This document shows positions 1-12,134 of a DNA stretch of 47,303 nucleotides, one piece after another. Each line of letters starts with the position of its first letter. Within the stretch, counting starts at the first letter, position 1. The stretch spans positions 1 through 47,303 of the forward strand of contig SGPL01000195.1 in the NCBI GenBank assembly GCA_004802705.1, read 5' to 3'. Origin of the DNA: Bondarzewia mesenterica. Its lineage: Eukaryota > Basidiomycota > Agaricomycetes > Russulales > Bondarzewiaceae. The notes under the pieces are model-generated. The model ran no database searches. It saw only the letters and a program-made list of their open reading frames with translations, and was not told where the DNA came from. Both the position numbers and the translations under genes were made by a program.

Positions 1-103
1 GGGCCCACCCATCTCAGACAGTCGCCGAGGACCCCCATGCTATTTGCATTCTGTTGGGCCCACCCATCTCAGACAGTCGCTGAGGACCCCCTATGCTATT
101 CTT
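1..103. repeat. Tandem repeat, two copies plus a decayed third
   Basis: A unit starting GGGCCCACCCATCTCAGACA occurs at 1-44 and again at 56-100. The two differ by one C/T in GTCGC[C/T]GAGG and one extra C/T before ATGCTATT. A worn third start (GGGCCCAATAGTCTCAAAC) lies at about 113. The first copy begins at the window edge, so the array may extend further left. No coding potential is seen. Confidence 0.85.
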
Positions 104-110
104 CACCTTG

Positions 111-1028
111 CTGGGCCCAATAGTCTCAAACTAACTCACTAAAATGTTAGGCTCAATCGTGTAAAACCTCAGCAAGAAACTGATTAGGCCCAGGTCTGCT
201 GGACAGTCTCAGTCGGCGAGAATGCATGTTCGGCTAGTCCGTCTTAGACTATATTAAGGGATTGAATAGGCTCTAAGCCAGCAACCGCTACTCTCATCTG
301 CGATGCAAATATGGCATCGACAGAGATGGCTGTCATCATCCGCCATAGAACAAGACACAAAGACCATACGAGTGGCACTGAGTGCAAGTGACGCGACTTA
401 ACATGCAGGCACGTGAATTTTTTACTAAGTCACCTGATATGTCTGTCTGTGCATCCAGCTCAATCTCATCTTGTGAAGCCCGATGAGTTGCAGTCTGCAT
501 TGGCTCAGCCGCTGCACATGTCGGTCAATGAACCTCACCGTCATGTTGCACACCTGGCAGCCGCTCTCTCACATGGCATAATTAAAGGTATATGGTCTCG
601 GCATTGTCACTACAGAATTCTCATGGCTGTTTTTTGACAGGACGCCCTTTTAATGATGCAACAAGCAAACTGGTATAGCTACTGGCTTGCATAACTAGCG
701 GTGGTTCGGTATACTGACGACTTTTTTTTCTTTTCCTCATGATAGCCTTATTCTCAGCCAATGAGTACATACGTGCCCAGGGTTTACCAGGCTTGGCGGA
801 TTCAGAATGAATCAGTGCTGTCTATGAGGGTGTGATCAAGGTGCTGCAGTGACCACTTTCAAGCTTGTCCTCGGTAGGCATCATATGCGTCCTCGTTACA
901 CTGTATCATGTTTCTCACTCGTATGTGTTTTTCGCCTTTGATCGATGTCATGATCTCGCTCCTATCCTACTGTCTTTGCATGCAATTTTCCCATTGCTTC
1001 TCGAATACTTCATGATGGTGTGTAGTCT
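111..1028. other. No gene seen
   Basis: Only short, compositionally poor open frames occur here (for example 413-637 +). No splice-linked exon pattern or recognisable protein motif was found. A GGCCCAGGTCTGCTGGACAG stretch at about 186 resembles the left-edge repeat. Confidence 0.4.
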
Positions 1029-1343
1029 GTGATGGGAGAGTCTTGTGAAGATGTCTATGTTGATGATGCACGGGAGTATTTCTCCGATGGAGTGGGAGCA
1101 GTTGGGAAATCAATCCGGTTGTTGGCGGGCATTGAAGAGGAGATGGAAAGGCTCATCCTGGAGGAGAGGGAAAGGTTTATAGATAGACACGTTTGGTGCT
1201 TTGCCATTCATGCAGCGTTTCCTGAGGATCTAGCAGTTTTTGACAATGATCCAATATTCAGCTGCCTCTTCGCTGTGATTGCGCTATGCCAGGGAGAGCT
1301 TGATGTCCACGTCATGATCTCCGGCGACACTATCAATAAATAA
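1029..1343 (+). CDS. Small hypothetical ORF, 104 aa
   Basis: This is an open frame from ATG to TAA with an acidic middle (EEEMERLILEERERF) followed by a more hydrophobic part with Cys residues. It looks more protein-like than neighbouring frames, but I do not recognise it. It may be one exon of a decayed gene, since no promoter or clear splice partner is visible. A chance ORF cannot be excluded. Confidence 0.25.
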   Translation: MMGESCEDVYVDDAREYFSDGVGAVGKSIRLLAGIEEEMERLILEERERFIDRHVWCFAIHAAFPEDLAVFDNDPIFSCLFAVIALCQGELDVHVMISGDTINK

Positions 1344-1704
1344 CGGATGATCGATATTTTCATTTATGAATGCATACTCAAATCCACTCACGAAAGAATC
1401 CCTCCCAACTCCCAACTCCACCGGTTTCCTCCCCCAAAATTTGAATAATGGCTGTGATAGACCGCACTTATGTTGTTGAGAGCAGAGACTTGCATCGGCA
1501 GCGTTGAAAAGATGGCTCGGCAGATAGGGTATAAGTAGGAGTGACGAATTACAACTATCAAAGGTTTCCGCTTGCGCACCCGCCGCCGCATGCGGTGGGA
1601 TCTAGAAACTGCGAAATCAGGCATGCGGAAATTCAAAAATCACAATACTGACCAGTTCCTAGCTTATCGAAGAGGAGCCATCCTATATAATCTTATGATG
1701 AGGC

Positions 1705-1926
1705 TCAGGATGTAGTATCGTGCAACAAACTGCGTACCTGCAAGCCAAGATGCTGCGCCTGATCAGCAACAGCTTGTTGCCTTTGCGAGGGTTGATATTC
1801 GGCATCACCTACGATCATGGGGCTATCTCCACTTAACAGTGATTGGGGGGTGACTGTAAGTTCAGGAATCGGGAAAGCCGCCAGATGTGGCACATCCATC
1901 TCAATAGCTCCTATGAAGTATCGCAT
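1705..1926 (-). pseudogene. Possible exon of an unrecognised gene
   Basis: On the minus strand the frame reads MDVPHLAAFPIPELTVTP and continues through a Gln-rich end (QPSQRQQAVADQAQHLGLQ). It then meets a good donor, CAG/gtacgc. That arrangement suggests a true exon. The following 1.4 kb (to about 3.2 kb) holds only scattered short frames on both strands, so the rest of the gene is lost or unreadable. No family recognised. Confidence 0.25.
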
Positions 1927-3284
1927 GATGCTTTTCTATATTCAAGAAAGAGAGTGACCTACATGAACGCTAGTCTCTCATACCATCAGAGATTCACGCT
2001 CATGTTGACTTCATTGCCAGAAGCTAAGGGCAGGGGAGGAGATTCAAGGCCAACTGAAACCCCAATTCTAGCTGATACCACTTCAGCATGATGTCGGAAC
2101 TAGTTCAGGTCTAGATTAAATGGATATATGGGGGTACTGGCTCTGTTCTGAATTTTTTGCGATCCGGCGTTAGTCTCGCCAAATGTGATTGAGAGACTAC
2201 CTCTACATTAATCCCCAGCTGCGAGGGGCTGCTTGACCTCAGACTTTCACTCTGCAGAGCAGTAATCAGCATTGAAACTCTATTGATAAAAACACTTAGA
2301 GACCTTCTCACCATTGCTCTGTGAAGCTGATGATTTGGCCTATAATTTTTGATAAGACTCCAGGCAGGGAGCGATCAGCAATGAATCTCCTCTCCTTTCC
2401 TTCGTATTGGAACCATCCAGGATGCTAAGAATTCAGCGTTAAATATCGCTATCGATGAATAAAATTGTTCTCACCTGACGCTGCCCCCGCTTCTGCTACT
2501 TTTTGACCGATTGTGAGCGGGAGAAACAGAACACCGAGATCAATGTACATTCTACGCTTGATCCTCCTTACTAAGACGAGCACACTTTTCATCATGAAGT
2601 CTTGAAATCCAATCCTGGTTCGAAGAATGCTTGCCTTGCCACGGGCCGTGGCCTGTAGGAGAAGCAGGAGCTGTTATATACTCTTCACCCATGGGTGAGC
2701 CGAGCGATTGACCAGTAAAATCCATCGCTAGAGCAGTGACGGTCAAGTCGACAGCCGTTGTGAGACAATATATGTGTGCATGAGCACAAAGAAAACTGGA
2801 GGACAATGGAATCAAAATGAGCAGTGGTATGTATGAGATGTGAGAAACTCACCTTACTCAGGTACAAGCAAGGCCGATCATGACCACGGCCCGCCAATGA
2901 TGCTCATCGTCTGTAATCGAGAAGGACATCTGCTCACTGAGCTAATTCTGTCAATCAAAATAAGGTGAATAAGATAAAGGATCTGACTGTGGCTTTTGGG
3001 CAGGCATTGTGCTTACAGTGGCACCCTGAGGAAGCACACTCTGATATCTCATTTGTTGGCTAGCCATGAGGTTCCGGAGATGGCCGAATCAAACGGAAGT
3101 TTGACATATCTGAGGGGTAAGAGGTTGTCACCATTGCATAGAGCAAATCACAATTTGACTGCTTACTACGTGTGACTATCACCCTCTCGAAGTACTTATG
3201 CTGAGAAAATGATTAGTGTCAATCCAGCTGGTAACAATGGTATAATTGTATGGGACATCAAATGCTCGTGACTATGGTCCAGTA

Positions 3285-3801
3285 AGGCCTTTGCCAGAAG
3301 AAATCGTTAGTATATGTCACATCGCATTCCACACTCCTCGTCTTGACAAGATGCTCAATTTCTTCAGGCGTGTCTCATCGATTCAGATGCCCCTGCTTCT
3401 TCAAGATCACTAGAATAGCCATTACCCATGTCTGACATGAAAGGCCATGCACGCGGTTCTGTGAAATGGTCGCATATCTGGAGGGAAATGTGCTCTGATA
3501 TAGGCAGGTGAAAAGAGCGAGATCGATGGGGACGTAGCCGTCGACTTTGAAATATCCCAGAACTGGTGCATTCTGAAGCTTGCTCACTCCTCCAGCAATG
3601 TTATGCATATGGTAAGCCTCAGCGTGAGGACCTCGCTCCTGCTCTAGTATCCAGTGATGTAGTGTGGCAACATTCTCGGCATCCGTGAGCATGAAGGCCC
3701 AATGAAAAGTGCCGTTTAAGAGAGGTTGTGTGAGGATGTACAGTGAGTTGGGTTCAAGCAGTACGTGTTGGTGATTGTTGGCCAATGCTTGAGAGATATG
3801 C
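3285..3801 (-). pseudogene. Relic of an agaricomycete-type orphan protein
   Basis: After a likely acceptor (TCTCAAG) the minus-strand frame gives a continuous coding-like stretch: SLYILTQPLLNGTFHWAFML, then TLHHW, GPHAEAYHMHN, GYVPIDLALFTCLYQ and HGLSCQTWVMAIL. The LxxPxLxGxFHW, AxAYHxH and CRTWV-like pattern resembles an unnamed protein family I associate with mushroom-forming fungi. An in-frame TGA (complement of 3375-3377) follows LNR, yet the same frame remains coding-like beyond it (DTPEEIEHLVKTRSVE). That is typical of a recently broken gene. Function unknown. Confidence 0.45.
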
Positions 3802-4190
3802 GTACATATTAGCAGAAGACAATGCATATGTGCATTTGAAGGCAAGAGACATACTCATACTAAATCATTGTTTCAAATAACATGCACTAGTAGTCGTAAG
3901 TTAATGTAGCTGCCAGTGTGCGGGCTAAGGATACAATGATAGGCCATCACCGAGCCTCTGATGTCTGTGATCTTGATGTGCAGCACGGGGCACCTCGTGT
4001 CGTATATTGGACCCATGCATTTTGCCGTGGATCATGTGAGATCAGCAAGATACAAATGCACAGCAGCATTGCCCCAAGAGATGAGATCTTCGCCGTGCAA
4101 GAGAATTCATTATGGAATGGAAACAAAATCTTGAACAAATTCAGTCATGCTGCGAGGCACCGAGGCCAGGGCCAACAACTTAAAGATAAA

Positions 4191-5950
4191 TCAAAAGTGC
4201 ACTCCTATGAACTGAAACATTGATAGTGCGACTGAAGATGGATCAACTCTTCCCCAAGCTTTTCCAACTCGCCATCCTTCTCGCTCAGTCGAATTGCCAT
4301 GGCATTGAGGTTCGTCCTCACTTGCTCCAACTCTACAGTGTCCATCTTGGATTGAGCAGGCAACACTGGGGAAAGGGATGAGAATTTCTCTGAGTCGAGA
4401 GGATCTGACGGGTAATGGGGGAGGATGATCATTGGTTGTAGGGGGGGTGGCAAGATCCATAGACTCTGAGTCGTCAAGATCATCCATATCATTCGTGAGC
4501 ATCGTCTTCGTGCCGGACGTCGGTGGATTGCGTGGTTCGGACTGAAGCTGAGCAATTCTCTCTTCAAGTTGCTTTTCGCGCAGATCAACATCTCATCTGA
4601 AGGCATCAAGCTCTGCGCGGAGATCCTTTTCAACCTTTTTGAGTCTAAAATAAGAATACCATGTTGAACTCATGACACCGATCCTAACAAATAACCGTTC
4701 AACATACCGCAGACACTCATTCTCAACCTTCAGTATTTGCATAAAGTCAGGTCATTGTGCGCTCCATAGCTGCACAAGCATGATTCACGGTAGGTGACAC
4801 GAGTCTGAGCAATCACTGAATATATCATGGATCAGATTTGACACACCTCAGACCCCTGGTTATTTTTCGGTTCAGTTCTTGACCTATGAGGTTGCACTTT
4901 GATGATATCGTGGCTCTCAGCCGCAGGTGTATTCTTGCCAGAATGCAAAGAAAATTTGGCTAGATATAACGACTGAATATGTTCATTCTCATCGTCGATG
5001 GTGCCATGTCCTGATCTTGGTGAATTCCACTGTAGCGATTTCTTCGTCGTCGATCGTTCGAGTGATGAGCTCGACAGCTGTGCGTTCTTCAACTACACGT
5101 TTTTTGTGTGATGAGGACTTCGATGATAGGGGAGCTGACCGAGGATTTTTTTGGCTTACCCGAGCTGCCAATCCTTCGACCTCTCTAAAATACGAATTGA
5201 ATCAAAATCTCCTAAATTCAATGATGAAGCCAGCCTTGCCAGAGATAACTTCACCACGGTGCACTCCTGAGCCCCTGAATTTGTAAGTGATTCGATTTCT
5301 GCTTCTCGATGAGCTACCTGAGCCTCGAGAGTCACGATGCGGGATTTATTTTTGGCCTTTTGCCGAGCGTGTGTCTTTCGCTCAAAATCATGTTCCGATG
5401 TCAGTGAGGATATGAGAGAGGAAGCGTAAGCTAGATGATCAATATCGGTGTTCCCATAGCTGGGATGAGATTTAGTTCTGCTCGAGGAGTCTGGCGATGC
5501 CAATACGTCTCGGAGTTGGTTGAAGTATCAGATACATGAAGAATTCGAATGCATGCTGATAAGACTGGTCGAGTGCAATGTGTTATGGGGCCACAGACTA
5601 TAATCATTGCTCAACTCAACTGAATTCAAAAGAAAAGGACAAATAAGGGGTTGTGCTCTGGATGATCAACTGGTGAAGAGGTCTAGCAACATATCTTTTT
5701 CAATGAGCTGGAAAGCAGCTTCTCGTAAGTCGTTCCTTTCATTTTCAGTTCTCCGAAGTGAGAGGGAGCAGCAGCAAAGGCGGTCATCAAGAGCGTCATT
5801 CTCACACTGTAACCTGGCTATCTTAATCGCGCGCGAGAGCTGCAGAGCATCTAAGGTGTCAAAGGTGGCAAGCAGGCGAGTCTTCAACTGCGAACTGCAC
5901 GAGATGGATGATCTGAGCTGTAGCTCAACTGAGGCTAGCTATCTATCAGC
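4191..5950 (-). pseudogene. Coiled-coil protein relic
   Basis: Three minus-strand blocks have strong heptad-like composition. Block 5887-5666 contains LLATFDTLDALQLSRAIKIA and LRRTENERNDLREAAFQLIE. Block 5503-5156 contains YASSLISSLTSEHDFERK and IVTLEAQVAHREAEIESLTN. Block 4640-4205 contains MLTNDMDDLDDSESMDLATP and, after a frame change, VRTNLNAMAIRLSEKDGELE. All lie in one orientation and order, so they look like exons of one long coiled-coil protein. The last block is split between two frames near 4440, where an indel is likely. The pattern resembles unnamed agaricomycete coiled-coil proteins. Role unknown. Confidence 0.45.
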
Positions 5951-6942
5951 ATTTCAGATTGTTAGACTGTGAATGTGTCTGAATGTGTGCAACAGAACAA
6001 ACAGGAACACGGATGTATTTGGATTTGTGAATATCAGGCTTTTGTTTTGGTTCAGAATTCATCGTTGCCATCCACGACAATTAGGCAAGAGCGAGTCAAT
6101 AAATGGTTCGGGCCAAAGTCATAGAAAATGTGGATCCCGCTGGTGGATTGTCGTATATGGCCAGTACTTCGCACAATGCAATCCCTTACAATCCTGCCTC
6201 CGAATTTTTTATTAGAGACCATTATCAGTATAGTGAGCGAAACTCCCTAATACAACCAGGTGCCATAGCGCGTGCTAACATCTTGCATACAAAATAAATG
6301 AATAGCTGTCGTATTCGCTGGCCCATCATGCTCGAGCATCTCAAGTAGTCGCATGGGGGGAGGGCGAGATATAAATCAGGGAATAGCAATGATAATAGCG
6401 CGCGAGATGAAGCGCACATCACTTTCTGGGCAAAATCGCAAATTGACATCTGCTATCCCTGGGGTTTTATGACTGGTACTTATTCTTCCACTACAAGGTC
6501 TATGAAACGATACTTACAATCGACGTATAGCTCAGATAATGAGGTATCTTAGTTTTATGATTGTAGCATTGTTGTAGCATTGTCAGCCAATTACATCACA
6601 TTTCCACGCAATGCCACATGAGGATAAGTTCCCGCCTCTTCTCACCCCCAAGTGACGAGTCATATGCGACTCGTTTTAGAGTCAGTTGTCGAAGCACCAA
6701 TCTGATCATCCTGCTCCGTTGATTTCAAAAAGTCTACAACTTCTCCCCAACACAATATCCATGACTTTCAATGCGAATGAGACATCCAGATGCTGCCCGC
6801 TAATTCCTGATCACGACGGGTTCATCCTGAGATCACAGTTTGTTAAGTTTTCCAAATGAAGGCGGTGTTTGTAGGCATCTATTCGCGACCAACTCGGATC
6901 ACTGCGGTTTGAGTGCTTCTGCATATTGAAAATCTAGAGGGC
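5951..6942. other. No convincing gene
   Basis: Short open frames (for example 6103-6297 +) show no motifs and no clear splice partners. A small tandem GATTGTAGCATT/GTTGTAGCATT lies near 6560. Nothing else was identified. Confidence 0.35.
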
Positions 6943-7428
6943 TTATATCGAAGCCTGACTAGATGCAAGGTGATAAGCATAGTGACAGGGATCACGGTTG
7001 AAGAGAGAACATACAGCTGGCGGATCATTTACCTGAAAAAACTGTGCTTTCAGTATTTCTTCCCAGAGCCTAGGCTGGATGACTATGATGCCAAACATCT
7101 CGCAAGCTTCCTTTACACGTTCGCAAATGTTGGCCTTATCAGCATCGAGGGCCAGAGGAGCCAAAGGAGCGACCATTGTTGACACTGACCTGCATGACGT
7201 AGTGGCATGCTGAGGGCGCAGACCACCTCGGAGGGCATCAGAAGCCAGTTGAGGACAGGTGTCCTTCAAAAATGCCCTAACTTTGTGAGACATATTTCTG
7301 TAACGGGCATGTTGCGTGTCATCTAATCCTTTCCAAATCTTGCACCCTTTTGTAAGAGATAGCTTCTGGTCACAGAGAAATAGAACGTATGGCGACGAAC
7401 ATTTTGTAGCGTAAGTGGCAGGATCCAT
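6943..7428 (-). CDS. Hypothetical protein, partial exon
   Basis: The likely start is the in-frame MDPATYATKC at 7428; the upstream part of the frame is hydrophobic and low-complexity and looks like untranslated DNA. The protein includes YVLFLCDQKLSLTKGCKIW, RYRNMSHKVRAFLKDTCP and APLALDADKANICERVKEA. I do not recognise the family. It may continue past the open frame through an intron. The next relic on the same strand (7.56-8.17 kb) lies directly upstream, but I cannot connect the two. Confidence 0.3.
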   Translation of the reverse strand: MDPATYATKCSSPYVLFLCDQKLSLTKGCKIWKGLDDTQHARYRNMSHKVRAFLKDTCPQLASDALRGGLRPQHATTSCRSVSTMVAPLAPLALDADKANICERVKEACEMFGIIVIQPRLWEEILKAQFFQVNDPPAVCSLFNRDPCHYAYHLASSQASI

Positions 7429-7558
7429 AGATGAAACAGGAGTCAGAATGAAGCAGCGAAGCAGAGAGTGCGAGAAGATGAAGAATGAGGGATGAGGGAT
7501 AGAAAATGAGTTTAAATACATAGGAAGTCAATGGGGAAATTTGACGCACCACACTTTG

Positions 7559-8166
7559 TTCTGCTGTCAAAATGGAGCTGAATTCGTTACAAGTGCCACT
7601 ATGATCGCATGCCAAAAGTACAATTGGCCACCACCGGAAGATAGATACCTTGCTGAAAAGATATATCCGTGGCACATTGTCAGTCGCGCGCCTGCTTGAG
7701 AACATTGGCAAGGCCGGGCTCATGTTGTTCCAGACGTCGATATGGGACTGCTTGAGATCGGCAATGGTGACGATGATGTTAAGACACTTGAGCGCAATGA
7801 TGGCACACGTCGGGCTGCCTGAGAGAATGGATAAGTATTACTTAAATAGGTCTACGTGGCGAGGCACGTCTTTCAACTTACCAATGTTTTCAACACCAAC
7901 TACGCAGATATGAGGATGTTGGGATGGTCAGAACTCATGCAGGTGATCATTCGATGACGACGAGACACGCACTGCAGCCAATTTCGGTACACAAAATGGT
8001 CCTTTCCATCGTAGATCTATAACTATGTTTAAAAAGGTGCAAAAATGGGATCGAGTACGACGATACTTACCTCGTCGATTGGCAGAATGGATCCCGAACT
8101 TAAATCAAGCTTCTCCCATCGAGTCCAAAAGTTCTCTATGATGTCCAGAAAGGACACCACAGTCAT
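7559..8166 (-). pseudogene. Three-exon orphan relic with in-frame stop
   Basis: Exon 1 (8166-8071) begins MTVVSFLDIIENFWTRWEKL and ends at a gtaagt donor. Exon 2 (about 8022-7882) reads DLRWKGPFCVPKLAAVRVSS and PSQHPHICVVGVENIG, with a TGA (complement of 7928-7930) between HEF and PSQ. Exon 3 reads SPTCAIIALKCLNIIVTIAD and HIDVWNNMSPALPMFSSRRA before a gtatct donor. The exon 1 to exon 2 phase does not fit without a frame slip. Splice sites and coding bias support a former gene. Function unknown. Confidence 0.4.
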
Positions 8167-8570
8167 TTTTCCTAACGCAAATAACTCCCACAAGGCTTGA
8201 TGTAATGGGATACATATCAGTTTATGAGCAATGAAAGAGATAGAGACTATTCACGAAATACAGTGTTCTGAGGGGTATCTAGTTCTATCATATCATATTT
8301 TAAGCCCCAACACCATTCCAACCGGGACAGCTGAAATTAAATTCTGTCACCGTGTATGGCCCTACAATGAGAATGACTGACCAGTGGATGGTTTGTCCAA
8401 TGGCGCTGCTGCAAAAGATGATAAGGACGAGCTGTTTCTCCAGTTAGAAGACAGGTTTCAGCATTTATTGCGGCCATTTCTTGACATAAGATTCAAGTTA
8501 TATTAGCATGAATGATGAAAAGCAGAGGATATACAGACCAGATAGATACACTGAGAGCAGCACCGTCGAA

Positions 8571-8679
8571 TGCCAGCTGTCGGCAAGACAGCTGGCATAA
8601 ATCTAGCGCACTGCAGTGGAATCAGTAAGTAACACGATACGTACACCATCCGACACCAGCTGTCGGCAAGACAGCTGGT
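8571..8679. repeat. Paired hairpins with identical loop
   Basis: Two perfect inverted repeats lie 84 bp apart. At 8571-8597 an 11-bp stem (TGCCAGCTGTC / GACAGCTGGCA) encloses the loop GGCAA. At 8655-8679 a 10-bp stem (ACCAGCTGTC / GACAGCTGGT) encloses the same loop. The outer pair changes from G-C to A-T and pairing is kept. Both are followed by ATAAAT. They lie in a roughly 700-bp stretch without a gene. Confidence 0.8.
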
Positions 8680-8919
8680 ATAAATGTCGCAAGTCGACCT
8701 CATTCTGATAGCTGATGGAAGCGCTCAGGCTGTGTAGATGACTCTCTGAGAGCACACAGTCTGCATCGATGGAATTCATTAACTTATCAGCAATCCCTGG
8801 TTCCTTATCGATCCGTTGACAGCCACAATTGCTTATTTTTCATAAAGACGAGATCTTTTGCTGAAGTGATAGCAGTGGGAGTCTGGCCATGGAGAACAAA
8901 TGAGCCAGTTGCACAACTA

Positions 8920-9780
8920 TTAAATCGAACTTGAATCCTCATGATCAACCCCAACTACTCCAGCGAGCCTCTTGATCCAGTCCTCGGCTGATAGAGGACA
9001 AAACCCTGAAACTTCCATTATGTTGTAAGTGACTTCAAACCACAGTGACCATGCCAGCTTGATGTCTGCGTCGCACAGAATAATGATCTCACAAATACGA
9101 GAGCTTCGCCCTTGTCGTTTGATGTCATACCCTCTGAGTAGTTTCCTCCCAGCTCCAAATTCGCGCATGGCTTTTTTGACCTCATTGATGGATAAAATGT
9201 CTCCCCCGAGCATCTGGTAAATGGACTCGATGAGTGAAGTGACATCGGAAAAACTGCAGGCTAACCATAAATGCACTGTCAGTGTTGGTGAAGACGTCCC
9301 TCTTCTTTAGATGAAGCACCATACTAATATCTCATTAAAAAAAAGGCAGTTGGAGGGAAGGGAAGGAGGCTTCCATACCTGTGTGTAGCTAATCTTTCGG
9401 TGGGGTTGACACCCGCCGCAATCACATTGACCGCATATTGACAAATACTATCCTCCCACGAGGATAGCCACTTCGTGAGGAGGTCATTGACAGCTGTGAA
9501 ACTGCTTGCATCGAATGCAGCCTGACGTGCAACCCTGCACACAATCTTATGTGCTGCCCAATCCATCTTCTGGCAATCTCGTGAGCAATACACAACTAGC
9601 CTAGAAGTTTTCGACTTAAGATCTGCAAGGCAGGGCAACAAAAGACAGCTCACCAACACTGGGAACATCTCTTGGAAGCTGCTACAGACTGACAGTAAGC
9701 ACAGTGCATAATCAAACATCGAGATGGAAAGATGAATGAACCTTCCTCTGAGAAATGTGAGACTTAAAACCACCTTCAGA
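8920..9780 (-). pseudogene. MYND-type zinc finger protein relic
   Basis: The minus strand carries the second half of a MYND finger, VVYCSRDCQKMDWAAHKIVC, with the Cys-x3-Cys, Trp, His and Cys spacing of the family. It continues DASSFTAVNDLLTKWLSSW. MYND domains bind zinc and usually mediate protein-protein contacts. After an intron near 9390 the text resumes as LKKRDVFTNTDSAFMVSL, then shifts frame into SFSDVTSLIESIYQMLGGDI and ICEIIILCDADIKLAWSLWF. The first Cys pair of the finger is not evident upstream, and at least one frameshift separates the C-terminal part. I take it as a broken MYND gene. Confidence 0.55.
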
Positions 9781-10123
9781 ACAAAAAAAATGAGGACAAA
9801 GGATGATGTTCACCACCACGAGCAGTGTCTAAGCTGACTATGATCTATATTCAGAGGGGTGGCGGGAGGTAACAGAGGGATTCAGGCTAACAGCTGTCAC
9901 GCCGAGAATCTAGTCCGAAGAATCGAACAAGCTAGAAAGCAAGAGTAGCGCTCAGGTGGCGAGCAGAAAGCAAGTATCAGCGAACAAAGCAACATCATGG
10001 GACACTGTGAGAGTGGCGTTATCATTAGCCACTGTAGAGGGACAATGGGGAAAAATGGGGAAAAAGAAGAGAAAGAACCCTAGACATGATGCATACTGCG
10101 TGTATTCTTCTGAGCCACTCGAC

Positions 10124-10420
10124 TCAACGTAGCGAGATTGAGTTACGATTATGCGGCATCGAGTGCTGACATTTTGAAAGGAAAGTCACCAGATCACGAT
10201 ACTCATCTCCCATATCCGAAGTATCAGAAGAGCTGCAGTCAGCTGAATGCAATGCAAACATGGGTAAATGCCTCACCGCAAACCTGTTCGAACATCGTAG
10301 TACTAGCGGCTTGAAGCAAACAATACTGATGTCCATTGATATTGGAAATGCGAATTCTGAGACCGGACCATGCACATAAAATTGGCCCCGCACCAGCGTC
10401 AACATTGAAAAAGTAGCCAT
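10124..10420 (-). other. Open frame, unrecognised
   Basis: A 98-codon minus-strand frame reads MATFSMLTLVRGQFYVHGPV and later SDTSDMGDEYRDLVTFLSKC. It could be an exon or chance. The roughly 770 bp that follow (to 11.19 kb) hold nothing I can support. Confidence 0.2.
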
Positions 10421-11189
10421 TTGTCAGGTTTCGACTTGCCCGTACCCGCTACTGTCAATTAGCATGTCCTTCGCTCTGAGTTACCTTTTGTAGCAGAGCA
10501 CGTTTCCATGTTCCGTCCAACACCTGAGGCCTGAATGTCAAAGCGAATGTCAACTTCCTAATTACTAGTCGCACCTTTTCTTGAACTCTAAACTGCACAT
10601 TTCTTCCGTCGCTCAGTGCCGACAATGTGTAGCTCAGGCCTCTTCAAAGGCTGTCCCCTGTGTAAAAGTGGCAAAACCAAATATGCAACAAAGCAAAGAA
10701 ATGAGGACAAGTGTCAGTACGTGGCGATGCGATGGCGATACGATATATAAACACAGCCCTGCTGGGCACCACTTGTTCTGACCGTATGTCGAGCGCGCCG
10801 GTGATGGATAGCACAGTTCAATTTTGTGAGGTAATAGTGTACTGAGGCATGAAGGCTTGACGAGTGGCTACTCTGCCTCGGGGAGACTACAATAGTGAGG
10901 CATAGAATGGTACCGGTTGCAACTTTCCCACTTTTCTGGATTTGCGGAAAAGTTACTTCAATCAGCCAATTAGGCTTCAGTTAGTCTACCTTGGACAAAT
11001 GTTGACAAACAAATACGTGACCTCATGGAACAGGAATGTTCTTCATGCTTCAAGATTCAGTGTGCATACTTACATTTTGGCTTGCAGTCTACCATGTCTT
11101 CCTCCTCTCTATTGTCTTGTATGTTATACCCCTTCTCCATTGCAGCTATGACTAGTTAGATGTCAGCAGAACCCAAGGATGGCCGTTGT

Positions 11190-11600
11190 TCATCTAGCGA
11201 ATATCATCTGGACAATGAATTCAACAATCTCACCATTTGAGAAGCGGGTCAAGTTTTTGTAGATATTTTCTTCGTTCCACCCGGTCGCCTTGTAATAGCT
11301 CGGGCACATTCCATTTCCCAAGGTGCTCCAGCGCAATTGTTGGGTGCCATACATATCACAGTGCAGCCAGTCACACGCTTGATAGTGAGTACTGAGTACT
11401 CGAATCCTTTCTTCACATCCACCATCACCCCCACGCTTGCCATGTCTTGGATCACCAATCTGGATGGCAAACCGGATACAAACTACAAGGATGATTCCCC
11501 CAAGGTCACAGATCCCAGCATTCCGAACTGCATGGTGTTCACTAAATGGGTGAATTGTCCCTTCCTGGCATATGTCCTTCATTGCTCTGCATCGTGTCTA
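11190..11600 (-). other. Ambiguous open frames on both strands
   Basis: Minus-strand frames give VIQDMASVGVMVDVKKGFEY and EERIRVLSTHYQACDWLHCD over the same DNA. The plus strand is also open at 11337-11624. One of these is probably a relic exon, but I cannot choose between them or name a family. Confidence 0.2.
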
Positions 11601-11601
11601 A

Positions 11602-12134
11602 GTGCTGCTCAGACTTGTGCATAAGCTACAAGGAATACCGGGATCTGCAGCACACGCTCGCGTGGAATCAGCATTACCGGACTCGTCATTTGTGTTGGTG
11701 AAGTCAGAGACGGCCGAGTCGCTTGTGCTGATGGAAGGTGGTGGCGACACGCGACAGAGGAGTGAGATGGATATCGATGCAGATGCAGATTCCGTGGAAG
11801 CTATAATGGCGGGTGTCAACAGCAAGGGGGTGAGTTTGAGCTTGTTGTTCTGGTTGCGTATTTCATGGACATCGCCGATAGCATTTTACTTCTGCTGTTA
11901 GGGCAAGGAATTGTTGAAGTACGTGAAGGGGCTGCTGGGTTGATGCGGAGGAAGTTGGGTCGGGGAGGTTTTCCTTGCTATGGAGGGTTGGCGGGCAGTG
12001 TGGCCAGTCATGACACGGTACAGGATGGGTTAGAAGAAGCGAAGCGAGCTGTTAAGGAGCATGACAAAAAGCTAGCTAGGGGCGAGGAGGTTGGCCTGGA
12101 GGAGCATAGTTCGAGTGCCAGGTTGGCATCATAG
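11602..12134 (+). pseudogene. Orphan two-exon relic upstream of MAPR relic
   Basis: A plus-strand frame contains SALPDSSFVLVKSETAESL and SEMDIDADADSVEAIMAGVN, then a gtgagt donor at about 11830. The acceptor near 11898 leads into GKELLKYVKGLLG and a TGA. In another frame the same DNA continues as LEEAKRAVKEHDKKLARGEE to a stop at 12134. Splice sites and composition suggest a former gene broken by a frameshift near 11940. It may be the start of the MAPR-like gene that follows, or a separate gene. Confidence 0.35.

Noticed and set aside
1..120. Left-edge repeat as telomere
   Set aside because: The unit is about 55 bp and not a TTAGGG-type hexamer array. Two copies do not indicate a chromosome end.
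8503..8703. 66-codon minus-strand ORF with internal repeat
   Set aside because: The repeated peptide simply reflects the duplicated hairpins. It has no other coding sign.
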